Shown: one piece after another, positions 26,322-34,238 of the stretch
How the letters are laid out: every line of letters begins with the position of its first letter
Position numbering within the stretch: position 1 is the stretch's first letter
Origin: Pokkaliibacter sp046614695
Lineage (GTDB): Bacteria > Pseudomonadota > Gammaproteobacteria > Pseudomonadales > Balneatricaceae
Length of the DNA: 64,000 bases
Assembly (NCBI RefSeq): GCF_046614695.1
Contig: NZ_JBKKHQ010000008.1
Coordinates: forward strand, 1-64,000
Direction of reading: 5' to 3'
Translations under genes and position numbers: made by a program
The notes under the pieces: generated by a model
What the model was told of the DNA's origin: nothing
The model's input: only the letters and a program-made list of their open reading frames with translations
The model's database searches: none

Positions 26322-26987
26322 TTACTTGACGGTAATAAACGCCGGAATGTGGCTGAAAGGCAGTTTCTCAACGTGTAAGTCCGTCCCCTGGATAAACTCA
26401 TCCACCGCGCGGGTTTCGCCTTCGACGGTGCCGTAATCATCCAGCACGATGATACCGCCCTTGACCATACGCGATGCCAGTAAGTCCAGCGCCAGTTTAC
26501 TTGGACCGTAAACATCGACATCGATATGCAGCAGGGAGACTTTCAGCTGTGGATGTGCGGTGAGATAGGCGGGCAGGGTTTGCATGATATCGCCCGCAAC
26601 CAGCTCAATATTGCTCAGGCCCTTGTGCGCCAGAAAGTCATTCAGTGATTCCTGCGAAATCCCATCGCCAGCGACTTCTTCAAACAGATCGATAAAGTCA
26701 GCATCCGCCGCCGAGCCTGACTCGGGGCGAGGAAAGCGACCAAAGGCATCAAAGCCAATGACCTTGCGCGACTCCGGTGTTTCGAGCATGTCCCGAAACG
26801 AGGCAAAGCGGATCAGCGAGGCGCCTTTAAAGACGCCAAGCTCAATCACTGTTCCGGGCAAATGGCTGATGCGCTTGTAGAGTTCGAAATGGGCGATCAG
26901 CTTTTGCAGGCGCTTGGGGTCGGAGGTCAGGTAAAAACCATTCTCGTAGGTAAAGGCCTGATCGGTATCAAATCCAAAAGTCTTCAT
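26322..26987 (-). CDS. TylF/MycF-like sugar O-methyltransferase
   Basis: A 221-residue SAM-dependent methyltransferase of the TylF/MycF family, which methylates sugar hydroxyls in a metal-dependent way. It shows the SAM motif VIELGVFKGASL, FDAFGRFP and the acidic IDVDVYGPS and LDDYG metal-ligand motifs. It is the last gene of the minus-strand operon (methyltransferase, cytidylyltransferase, NeuB fusion, this gene). It could O-methylate the nonulosonate or a glyceroyl substituent; the target is not readable from sequence. Confidence 0.85.
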   Translation of the reverse strand: MKTFGFDTDQAFTYENGFYLTSDPKRLQKLIAHFELYKRISHLPGTVIELGVFKGASLIRFASFRDMLETPESRKVIGFDAFGRFPRPESGSAADADFIDLFEEVAGDGISQESLNDFLAHKGLSNIELVAGDIMQTLPAYLTAHPQLKVSLLHIDVDVYGPSKLALDLLASRMVKGGIIVLDDYGTVEGETRAVDEFIQGTDLHVEKLPFSHIPAFITVK

Positions 26988-26998
26988 AAAAAGCCCTG

Positions 26999-29254
26999 TT
27001 AAAGGTGTGCGGCTTCCAGTGCTTCGAGGGCTTGCCAGAAGCCTTCGCCCTGATTCTTGTGGCCCTGCCAGATCTCCGGGATAAAGGAGGCTGTGGGCGC
27101 AGCGCGTTGCAGCTCGGCGGCCAGCTCCGCAAAGTCGATCTCTCCCTCGCCAATCTGAAGCCCTTCGCCATCGACACCGGCAGCATCGACGATATGCAAA
27201 TGTGCGGTGTAAGGAGCCACCGTGCGAATAAAGCTGGCAAAGGACGTCTTTTCCAGGTTGCAGGTCAGCTTCGAGTGGGAGATGTCAAAACAGATCCGCA
27301 GATCGTTGGCCTGACAGAATTCGGCAATTTCTCCCGCGCTCATAAAGAGGTTGTGGTAGCGCTGCCCACCGAAATGCCAGGGGTAGGGCGGCATCGTCTG
27401 GGGAATAATCTCGACACCTTCGCGGTCCAGCTCATTCAGCGATTGGGCGATTTTTTCATATTTGCGCTGACGTTCCTGTGCGGGCAGAAAGTGATCCATG
27501 CTAAAACCGCCGGCATTGATGATGATCATCGGTCGGGTGCTGCGATGAAAATAGCCTTTCAGGGTGCGGGTAATATCAATCACACGCTGGAGCTCTGCGA
27601 CTGAGCGGCGGCGATAGCTTTCGTCATCGCTACACAAATCCATAATGTGATCGCCCTCAAACAGCTCCGGGCTATGGACGACGACATCGAGATCATAGCC
27701 TGCGGAATCCAGAAACTTCGCAGGGTCGAGCTCCATATCCTTGTAGCTGAAGTGAAATTCGACCAGATCCAGATTGGATTTGTCGGCCATGGCGGCAAAG
27801 TCGTGATAGCGCACCGGAATGCCAAATGGGCGGTTGAAACGGTATTCGCGGGCCTGAATCTGACGCTCACGAAGATCGGAGGGATAGAAGAAGTCACCCG
27901 CGTCGATGTCGCGCTGAGCAGTGCGGCCAATCAGCTGATGCTTTAGATAAGGCGCCAGACCTTTACCGGGGCTGCGGATATCCAGATCCTCGGCCTGAAT
28001 CACCTCACCGGCGCGCAGCGTGCGAACACAGACCAGACTTTTACCAAGCACTTCGCGGTTCATCATTTCGCCCTGGGTCACCGTGCGCTGGCTGTTCTGT
28101 CCCAGGGCCTGCTCGATTTCACGAATGCCTTGCACCATCTGGGTAAACTCATCCGGCAGCAGGCTGACGCGGTGATCATTGCCTTCCATTGCCCGATCAA
28201 CGGTGAAGTGTTTTTCAATCACGCGTGCGCCCAGGCCAACGGCAGCAATGGCGACGGCAATACCGCGTTCATGGCCGGAATAACCCACATAGCTGCCCAG
28301 CGCCAGTTCACTTAAACGGCTCAGGTAGCGCAGATTGATGTCTTTAAACGGGGCCGGATAGGTCGAGTTGCAGTGCAACAGCACAAATTGTGCCCCGTGC
28401 TGATGAAAGATGCTGACGGCATCACGGATTTCCTGCTCCGTTGACATGCCGGTGGAACAGATCAGGGGTTTGCCGGTACGCGCCAGCTCATGGAGGAAGT
28501 CGTGATTGGGCAGATCCGCCGAGGCGATCTTGTAGGCAGGCATGCCATAACGTTCCAGCGTTCTGAGGCTGGAAGCATCCCAGGGTGTGCACAGCGGGAT
28601 GATGCCCTGGGTTTTGCAGTAGTCGAAGACGCTAAACATGTCTTCAACACTGAGCTGGAAACGCTCCAGTAGCTGCAGGGTGTATTCGGCACCGAGATCC
28701 TCCCCGGCGCTGCTGCCCGAGGCGGCCTGACGATACAGGCTTTCCAGATCTCGCAGCTGGAACTTGGCGCAGTCAGCACCGCTTTGCACAGCCAGATCAA
28801 CCAGTTTTTTCGCCAGGACCGGATCCCCATTATGGTTATTGCCAATCTCGGCGATCACAAACACACCGCTGTCCTCGGAGAGCGTGAAGTGATCAATCTG
28901 GATGGGCTGGGTTTCCTGAGTGGCCACTGCTACCAGACGGCCTTGCGCATCCAGCAGAGGAATAAACTCGATACGACGGGAAAAAAGGGCGCTTAACTCT
29001 TCCCGGGGCAGCTCTTCCGAGGCGCTGGTGAAGCGGGAGTTACTGGCCAGCGACGCGGGCTGGTTCAGGTCAAAGTCCCGGGTTTCGAGCAGCCAGCGGC
29101 GAAAGTCGCCATCGGTCATAACGCCTTCAAGCACGCCATTCTGCGCCAGTACAAAGACGATCCCGCTTTTGTTCTGACTGATCTTTTGCAGGGCGTGGCT
29201 CAGGCTGTCATCGGAAAACACCACATAGCGGGCGATGTTACGGTCAATGATCAT
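26999..29254 (-). CDS. CBS - NeuB-type nonulosonate synthase - SAF - TIM-barrel isomerase fusion
   Basis: A 751-residue multidomain enzyme. Residues 1-115 are a CBS pair (VMTDGDFRRWL, RIEFIPLLDAQG). Residues about 131-370 are a NeuB barrel (VIAEIGNNHNGD, CAKFQLRDL, VIEKHFTVD). Residues about 395-455 are a SAF domain. Residues about 470-751 look like a sugar-phosphate isomerase/AP-endonuclease-2-type TIM barrel (ICFDISHSK, HLHIVDAAG). The NeuB part condenses a 6-carbon amino sugar with PEP. The TIM domain may epimerise the precursor or product. The start overlaps the upstream cytidylyltransferase stop (ATGA). No dedicated legionaminic or sialic acid precursor genes are seen, so the substrate is open. 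Confidence 0.87.
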   Translation of the reverse strand: MIIDRNIARYVVFSDDSLSHALQKISQNKSGIVFVLAQNGVLEGVMTDGDFRRWLLETRDFDLNQPASLASNSRFTSASEELPREELSALFSRRIEFIPLLDAQGRLVAVATQETQPIQIDHFTLSEDSGVFVIAEIGNNHNGDPVLAKKLVDLAVQSGADCAKFQLRDLESLYRQAASGSSAGEDLGAEYTLQLLERFQLSVEDMFSVFDYCKTQGIIPLCTPWDASSLRTLERYGMPAYKIASADLPNHDFLHELARTGKPLICSTGMSTEQEIRDAVSIFHQHGAQFVLLHCNSTYPAPFKDINLRYLSRLSELALGSYVGYSGHERGIAVAIAAVGLGARVIEKHFTVDRAMEGNDHRVSLLPDEFTQMVQGIREIEQALGQNSQRTVTQGEMMNREVLGKSLVCVRTLRAGEVIQAEDLDIRSPGKGLAPYLKHQLIGRTAQRDIDAGDFFYPSDLRERQIQAREYRFNRPFGIPVRYHDFAAMADKSNLDLVEFHFSYKDMELDPAKFLDSAGYDLDVVVHSPELFEGDHIMDLCSDDESYRRRSVAELQRVIDITRTLKGYFHRSTRPMIIINAGGFSMDHFLPAQERQRKYEKIAQSLNELDREGVEIIPQTMPPYPWHFGGQRYHNLFMSAGEIAEFCQANDLRICFDISHSKLTCNLEKTSFASFIRTVAPYTAHLHIVDAAGVDGEGLQIGEGEIDFAELAAELQRAAPTASFIPEIWQGHKNQGEGFWQALEALEAAHL

Positions 29255-29928
29255 GGATTTTGCTCCCGCATCAGTGTTTCCACGATGGCAAAGTCGGTCA
29301 GAGAGTCAATCTCCCAGGATTCGCACTCTTCCATGCAATGCATGGCAATCTTGCCGCCCAGGCGGTTTTTGCCGCTGGCTAACAGTGAGGTCCGTGTCAG
29401 ATAGACTGAGCCATTTTCCCGGTATTGCTTGTCCCCGGGGCGGATATCCTGGCGCCGGGGGCGGTTCATGTAGTCGTACTGGGCGATGGGGGCGGGCGGA
29501 TTTTTCCAGAAAAAGGCATGGCTTTCACACACGGAAACCAGAGAGTCGGCGCCTTCATCCTCAAACTGTTGAATCGCCTGAGCCAAACGATGCGCCAGAC
29601 GAAGCGGCGAGGTGGGTTGCAGCAGTACCATGACGCTTTCACCTGGCGTCATCCAGTCTTCCAATACCTGCAGCATCACCGCTTCAGTCGAGGTGCTGTC
29701 CTCTGCCAGATGCGCAGGACGCAGTGCCGGAACTTCCGCGCCGGCATCGCGGGCTACCGCGGCAATGGCTTCGCTATCGGTGGACACCAGTACCCGGGAA
29801 ATGGCCGGGCAGGCCAGCGCCTGTTGAATGCTCCAGACAATTAATGGCAGGCCGTGAATGGGCCGGATGTTTTTACCGGGAACGCCCTTGGAGCCGCCGC
29901 GGGCTGGAATCAATGCCGTGTAGGTCAT
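29251..29928 (-). CDS. CMP-nonulosonic acid cytidylyltransferase (NeuA family)
   Basis: A 225-residue nucleotidyltransferase with the PARGGSKGVPGKNI CTP-binding signature and the VSTDSEAIAAVA and LQPTSPLR motifs. It is distinct from PseF at 10442-11146. It is coupled by overlapping stop/start codons to the NeuB fusion downstream and the methyltransferase upstream, so it probably activates the product of that second synthase. Which nonulosonate (sialic, legionaminic or a variant) cannot be decided. Confidence 0.88.
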   Translation of the reverse strand: MTYTALIPARGGSKGVPGKNIRPIHGLPLIVWSIQQALACPAISRVLVSTDSEAIAAVARDAGAEVPALRPAHLAEDSTSTEAVMLQVLEDWMTPGESVMVLLQPTSPLRLAHRLAQAIQQFEDEGADSLVSVCESHAFFWKNPPAPIAQYDYMNRPRRQDIRPGDKQYRENGSVYLTRTSLLASGKNRLGGKIAMHCMEECESWEIDSLTDFAIVETLMREQNP

Positions 29929-30806
29929 GGTGTTGCCTCTTCGTTTTTCACGGCGACAAATAGCAGGGTATCCGTGGTGTTGCGTGCGGCATGAAAGGCT
30001 TCATAGGCCTGTTGTAACTGCCGGGCGGAGGCATCCATCACCGTGGCTTTTAACCCGGAAGGCTTTTCTTCGGTCAGCCAGTGAAAGTGATTCCAGGCCG
30101 GGTAGCGCTGCACTCCGAGTTCCTGAGTTACCTGCCAGCCACAATGGGTTAGAAGTTTACGAAGGGACTCATGGGTATGCAGCACCAGATGCTCCGACCA
30201 GAACGTGAACTGGCGGTAGGCTTCAGGGCCATGAGTCAGTATCCAGTCCTTGCCGTGCGGGACTTCAATAATCAGCAGGGCGTTTTTGTCTGCGGCATCG
30301 TAGAGTTCACGCAGAATGCGCGGTGCCTCCAGTAAATGCTCCAGCACATGAAAGAGGCTGATGACCTGAGGTTTGATCGTCGTTTCCAGTTGCCCGACCA
30401 CATGAAAGCCATCGGCCTGCAGCAGGTTTCTGTCTCCGGCATTAAGCTCAACGCCTGTGGCGGAGCGAGCCAGATGGGCATCCTGACGCAGCTGGTAACC
30501 CGGTCCGCAGCCAAAGTCGAGCCAGACTTTGCCGGTAATCAGCGGAGCAAGAATGTCTGAACGGCGCAGGCTATCGGCCTGATCCATTTCATTGCGAAAA
30601 CGGGCTGAACCCTGAGAAGACTTGTCGGTGTAGTACTCGGTATAGCCCTGGCCTTTGCCTGCTCGCTGCGGGTCGAGATACACCACGCCAGAGGCCTGAT
30701 CGCGAAACACCGCCACAGCAGCATCACGGCACTGATCACTGATGCGCCGACTGCTGGCAGTTTCAATCAGGCCCTGTTGCGTCAAAAAGTCGAAAATAGT
30801 ATCCAT
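29925..30806 (-). CDS. class I SAM-dependent methyltransferase
   Basis: A 293-residue protein. A non-catalytic N-terminal segment (residues 1-85) precedes a Rossmann methyltransferase with motif I VWLDFGCGPGYQL, motif II GVELN, and the FHVLEHLLEAPRI post-motif common in glycan-cluster methyltransferases. It is the first gene of the minus-strand operon, divergent from the gene at 31044. The acceptor is unknown; an O-methyl group on the sugar or on an acyl substituent fits the context. Confidence 0.83.
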   Translation of the reverse strand: MDTIFDFLTQQGLIETASSRRISDQCRDAAVAVFRDQASGVVYLDPQRAGKGQGYTEYYTDKSSQGSARFRNEMDQADSLRRSDILAPLITGKVWLDFGCGPGYQLRQDAHLARSATGVELNAGDRNLLQADGFHVVGQLETTIKPQVISLFHVLEHLLEAPRILRELYDAADKNALLIIEVPHGKDWILTHGPEAYRQFTFWSEHLVLHTHESLRKLLTHCGWQVTQELGVQRYPAWNHFHWLTEEKPSGLKATVMDASARQLQQAYEAFHAARNTTDTLLFVAVKNEEATP

Positions 30807-30850
30807 TCGGCAAGGCTTCCTGGGTTAAGTAGCGCACGTCTCTGAGGCTC

Positions 30851-30876
30851 GGGTTGTCGTTAAAATACGATAACCC
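30851..30876. other. inverted repeat in divergent intergenic region
   Basis: GGGTTGTCGT and ACGATAACCC pair around a TAAAAT loop (10 bp with one G-T pair). It lies 45 bases upstream of the minus-strand methyltransferase start and 167 before the plus-strand start. It could be an operator or a leader structure of the minus-strand transcript. Confidence 0.4.
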
Positions 30877-30956
30877 TCAGGAGCGTTTCAGAACGTGACA
30901 AGCAAATTAGCGGCCTTGCGACTCGCATCTTTAGCACCAACCAGGCTATATGCGCC

Positions 30957-30983
30957 TAAATATTGACGCTGTTTGGTCGATAA
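30957..30983 (+). promoter_or_regulatory. sigma-28 promoter of the FkbH-led operon
   Basis: TAAA, exactly 15 bases, GTCGATAA: the same -10 octamer and spacing as the flagellin promoter at 291-317. It lies 60 bases before the ATG at 31044. It implies that the decoration operon is switched on with the late flagellar genes. Confidence 0.75.
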
Positions 30984-31043
30984 GGGTGTTAATTCGCTTC
31001 TTCGGCTCTGTTACCTGAGCCTACGCAGACTGATGGACTAGTT

Positions 31044-32744
31044 ATGATCACACTTGCCTCAACCACCAATCTCATGCCCGGCAACCGCGCGTGGCAGCCG
31101 TTGGCCAATGAAGGTGAACTCCACTTTGCCGAGTTCGGCCACTGGGGGCAAGTCCTTGAAGCAAAAGCAGAAAGTGCCTCGCCTGAGCAGATCGTACTGA
31201 TCTGGATCTGGGAAGACCTGATCAGTCAGGAATTGCTGGATGGCTGGCGCGAACTGGCCGATGAGGATCGGCGTCAGGCGATGTACGACTTCTGCGAGAT
31301 TCTGCTGGTGTCCGTGACCCGTCGGCTGAAAGCCCGTCCGCAGGACGCGGTTCTTCTGGGGGCGGTCAGCGTTGCGCCTCAGCATGTGTTTTCCAGCGTT
31401 GAAACTCCGGGGCTGATGGTCGAGCTGCAGCAGGCGCTTCGCTGGCAGGTACAACAGGCTCAACAGCGCCACAGCAGTCTGCACTGGCTTAACCTGCAGG
31501 GCTGGCTCACCGAGCAGGGACGCACCAACTGCTTCGATGCCCGCAACCGCTATTTTGCCTCCTGCCGCTTTTCCATGAAGGGTCTGGCTTCTTTGGCTCT
31601 TTGGATTCAGCCGCTGCTGCACCGTCTCAAGGAACCCGCGCGCAAGGTGCTAGTACTGGATGCGGACAATACGCTTTGGGGTGGTGTGATTGGTGAAGAT
31701 GGCCTCACCGGGCTGCAGCTCGGTCAGGATGGTCTTGGCCGTGCCTATCAGGATTTTCAGCAGGTCGCTTTGGGCTGGCAACGCCGTGGTGTGTTACTGG
31801 CGCTGGCCTCCAAGAATGAAGAAGCCGACGTCTGGCGCGTGTTTGATGCTCATGCCGGGATGATCCTGCTAAAGGAGCAAATCAGCGCAGCGGCTATCGG
31901 CTGGCAGCCTAAGTCTGAATCGCTGAAGGCGCTCGCTGCCAGGCTCAATCTGGGGCTGGAGGCTTTTGTCTTCTGGGATGATAACCCCGCTGAACGAGAA
32001 GAAGTGCGCGCCAATACGCCGGAAGTTCTGGTGGTTGAGCCACCTGCAGGCGTCTGGGACTGGCCACAGGCGCTGCACTCCATGAGCGAGTTTGCTCAGG
32101 TGCGCTACACCCGGGAAGATCAGGGGCGGCAGGCATCCTATCAGGGTCTGAAGGCTGCCGAGGCGTTAAAAGCTGCACAGGCGGCAGAAGGCGGCGAAAC
32201 CGGAGGAAGTGGCTTTCTTAAGCAACTGGCCATGATCGCTGAGTTTGCGCCGGTGGCAGAGGACTCCCGCGCACGTGCTGCTCAGTTGTGTCAGAAAACC
32301 AATCAGTTTCATCTCAGTTTGCGGCGCCATGACACCGGCGATCTTGAGGCTATCGAAGCCCAGGGCGGTCAGGTCTGGATGGCAAGCCTGAAGGATCGTT
32401 TTGCCAATCACGGACAGGTTGCCGTGGCGGTAGTTAGGCCGGCCGGCGAGGGCATCGCCTATCTGGATACTCTGGCGATCAGTTGTCGTGTGTTGGGGCG
32501 GCAATTCGAGCATTGGGTGATGCAGCAACTGGCCAAAGTCTTGAGCGCGAACGCCGTAACGACACTGGTTGTTGGTGTGGTCACCGGCGAGCGCAACACC
32601 CCTGCACGGGAGTTTGTGGCCTCTTTGCCGGTTGTCGCCTTTACCGGGACGCTACCAGCCATTCCCTTGCTTGAGGGCGAGCAGCGCTATAGCCTGTCCG
32701 TCGAAACCCTTTCCCAACTGCGTTTTGATGAGGTAATTGACTGA
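31044..32744 (+). CDS. FkbH-like HAD-IIIC protein
   Basis: A 566-residue protein. The HAD-IIIC domain has VLVLDADNTLWGG at about residues 197-209, LALASKNEE, and FWDDNPAERE. The C-terminal GNAT-like half includes FHLSLRRHD and a conserved RVLGRQFEHW segment, the normal FkbH layout. Characterised FkbH-type proteins load a phosphoglycerate-derived glyceryl group on an ACP. An ACP gene follows directly with overlapping stop/start, which supports glyceryl-ACP formation here. It is the first gene of an operon with a sigma-28-type promoter. Confidence 0.88.
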   Translation: MITLASTTNLMPGNRAWQPLANEGELHFAEFGHWGQVLEAKAESASPEQIVLIWIWEDLISQELLDGWRELADEDRRQAMYDFCEILLVSVTRRLKARPQDAVLLGAVSVAPQHVFSSVETPGLMVELQQALRWQVQQAQQRHSSLHWLNLQGWLTEQGRTNCFDARNRYFASCRFSMKGLASLALWIQPLLHRLKEPARKVLVLDADNTLWGGVIGEDGLTGLQLGQDGLGRAYQDFQQVALGWQRRGVLLALASKNEEADVWRVFDAHAGMILLKEQISAAAIGWQPKSESLKALAARLNLGLEAFVFWDDNPAEREEVRANTPEVLVVEPPAGVWDWPQALHSMSEFAQVRYTREDQGRQASYQGLKAAEALKAAQAAEGGETGGSGFLKQLAMIAEFAPVAEDSRARAAQLCQKTNQFHLSLRRHDTGDLEAIEAQGGQVWMASLKDRFANHGQVAVAVVRPAGEGIAYLDTLAISCRVLGRQFEHWVMQQLAKVLSANAVTTLVVGVVTGERNTPAREFVASLPVVAFTGTLPAIPLLEGEQRYSLSVETLSQLRFDEVID

Positions 32745-32977
32745 TGAACCCTTTGATCCCGGTTCTTGTGCAACAGTTTCCGGATGCGCAGTTTGACCAT
32801 AACAACCCTGCACTGGCGATCGGCAGCTTTCCTGCCTGGGATTCCCTCGGCCATTTCAATCTGATGTTGCTGATTGAGCAGGAATACGATGTGCGCTTTG
32901 AGCCTGAAGAGCTGACCGAGCTTAAGTCGCTGAGCCAGATTGAGTCGGCGCTGAAAAGCAAAGGGGTCAGCCTTTGA
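32744..32977 (+). CDS. acyl carrier protein (second)
   Basis: A 77-residue ACP with the phosphopantetheine serine in AWDSLGHFN (Ser34) and an acidic C-terminal half. It is coupled to the FkbH-like gene by overlapping codons. It probably carries the glyceryl or related group made by FkbH and delivers it to the AAC(3)-like transferase encoded next. Confidence 0.9.
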   Translation: MNPLIPVLVQQFPDAQFDHNNPALAIGSFPAWDSLGHFNLMLLIEQEYDVRFEPEELTELKSLSQIESALKSKGVSL

Positions 32978-33771
32978 GCGATACCTCAGCCGCAAGGGCG
33001 CAGCTTGAGCACGCCCTGAACACCACACTGGCTGCTTTGGGTATTGCTCCCGGGCAGAGCCTGATGGTGCACAGCGATGCCATGGCTGTGGCTCAGTTTC
33101 GTGGTCTTGGCTCGCAAGAAGGCATGCAGTTTTTCTGGACAGCTTTACAGCGCTATCTCGGCGCACAGTCCACCTTGTTCGTTCCTACCTTCACCTACGC
33201 CCTGACCCAGGGGCAGGTCTATGACCCGGCGACGACGCCGAGTCAGGTTGGGCAAATGACCGAAGCTTTCCGCACCATGACTCAGAGCTATCGGAATCGT
33301 GATCCTATTTTCAGCATGGCAATGACGGGTAACGAAGCTGAATCCCTTGCGGCCCGTGACTGCACCAATTGCTTTGATGACACTTCTCCCTTTGCCTTTT
33401 TGCATCAGCAGCAGGGCATGATTCTGGGGCTGGGCTGCCATCCGGATCGCATTACCTTCACCCATTATGTTGAACAACTGTTGGGCGTGGATTACCGCTA
33501 CCTGAAAACCTTCTCAGGCCAGCGTCGCTCTGCAGGCGGGGAGCCTGAGTGTGTGGAGGTGGCTTATTTTGTCCGTGACCTTGAGCGCGAAACCCAGATT
33601 GATCTTCGCCTGCTGATTGACGAGCTTAAGACTCGCGGTCAGTGGCGTCAGGCGCTGTTTGGGCGAATTCCTGTCTGGGCGGTGGCGTGTGAGGACTTTG
33701 TTGAGGCGACGAAAGCCCTGCTGACCCGTCAGTCCAACGGGTTGATTCGCGAGGCTCATGCCGGGCGCTGA
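32974..33771 (+). CDS. AAC(3)-family N-acyltransferase
   Basis: A 265-residue protein of the aminoglycoside N3-acetyltransferase fold family: SLMVHSDAM, LFVPTFTYAL, DPIFSMAMTG and the active-site region GLGCHPDRITFTHYVEQLL are recognisable. The start is TTG, overlapping the ACP stop (TTGA). In surface-glycan loci these proteins acylate amino sugars. Next to FkbH and ACP, transfer of an ACP-bound acyl group to an amino-nonulosonate is the best guess. It should not be read as an antibiotic-resistance gene. Confidence 0.85.
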   Translation: MSDTSAARAQLEHALNTTLAALGIAPGQSLMVHSDAMAVAQFRGLGSQEGMQFFWTALQRYLGAQSTLFVPTFTYALTQGQVYDPATTPSQVGQMTEAFRTMTQSYRNRDPIFSMAMTGNEAESLAARDCTNCFDDTSPFAFLHQQQGMILGLGCHPDRITFTHYVEQLLGVDYRYLKTFSGQRRSAGGEPECVEVAYFVRDLERETQIDLRLLIDELKTRGQWRQALFGRIPVWAVACEDFVEATKALLTRQSNGLIREAHAGR

Positions 33772-33827
33772 GCGCTCATGCCGATGTATTCTGATTTATG
33801 CTAATTGGGCGCCCCTAAGGACTCACC

Positions 33828-34238
33828 ATGAAGTTTCATCATCTCGGACTGGTCGTTGCCACGCTGGAACAAGGGCGCCGCTACTGTGAAGACGTGCTCG
33901 GAATTCATGATTTTAGCGAAGCGATCGAAGACCCGGTTCAGCGTGTCTGGGTGCAGTTTTGTGAAGACGACAGTGGCCTTCGCTATGAGCTGGTGGCTCC
34001 TGCCACGGACGACAGCCCGGTGAAGCAGGCGCTGTCCCGCAAACAGAATATTCTTAATCATCTGGCTTACGGTGTGGCCGATCTCACGGCAGAGGCTGAG
34101 CGCCTGCGCCGCCTTCGCCATATGCCCGTGACCCAGCCTGCGCCAGCGGTCGCGTTTAATGGTGCCCGTATCCAGTTTTTCCTGAGCCCCCTTGGACATC
34201 TGGTGGAGCTGATCGAGCAGGAGTCACACCATGGCTAA
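33828..34238 (+). CDS. VOC-family (glyoxalase-fold) protein
   Basis: A 136-residue vicinal-oxygen-chelate protein resembling methylmalonyl-CoA epimerase-type members. It starts MKFHHLGLVV (first metal-ligand His), with NHLAYGVADL in the second half and a terminal Glu ligand in LGHLVELIEQE. It may isomerise or epimerise the acyl substituent. Its stop overlaps the next gene. Confidence 0.78.
   Translation: MKFHHLGLVVATLEQGRRYCEDVLGIHDFSEAIEDPVQRVWVQFCEDDSGLRYELVAPATDDSPVKQALSRKQNILNHLAYGVADLTAEAERLRRLRHMPVTQPAPAVAFNGARIQFFLSPLGHLVELIEQESHHG

Noticed and set aside
32974..33771. Aminoglycoside resistance gene
   Set aside because: AAC(3) fold only. The FkbH/ACP/DUF2172 context points to amino-sugar acylation.
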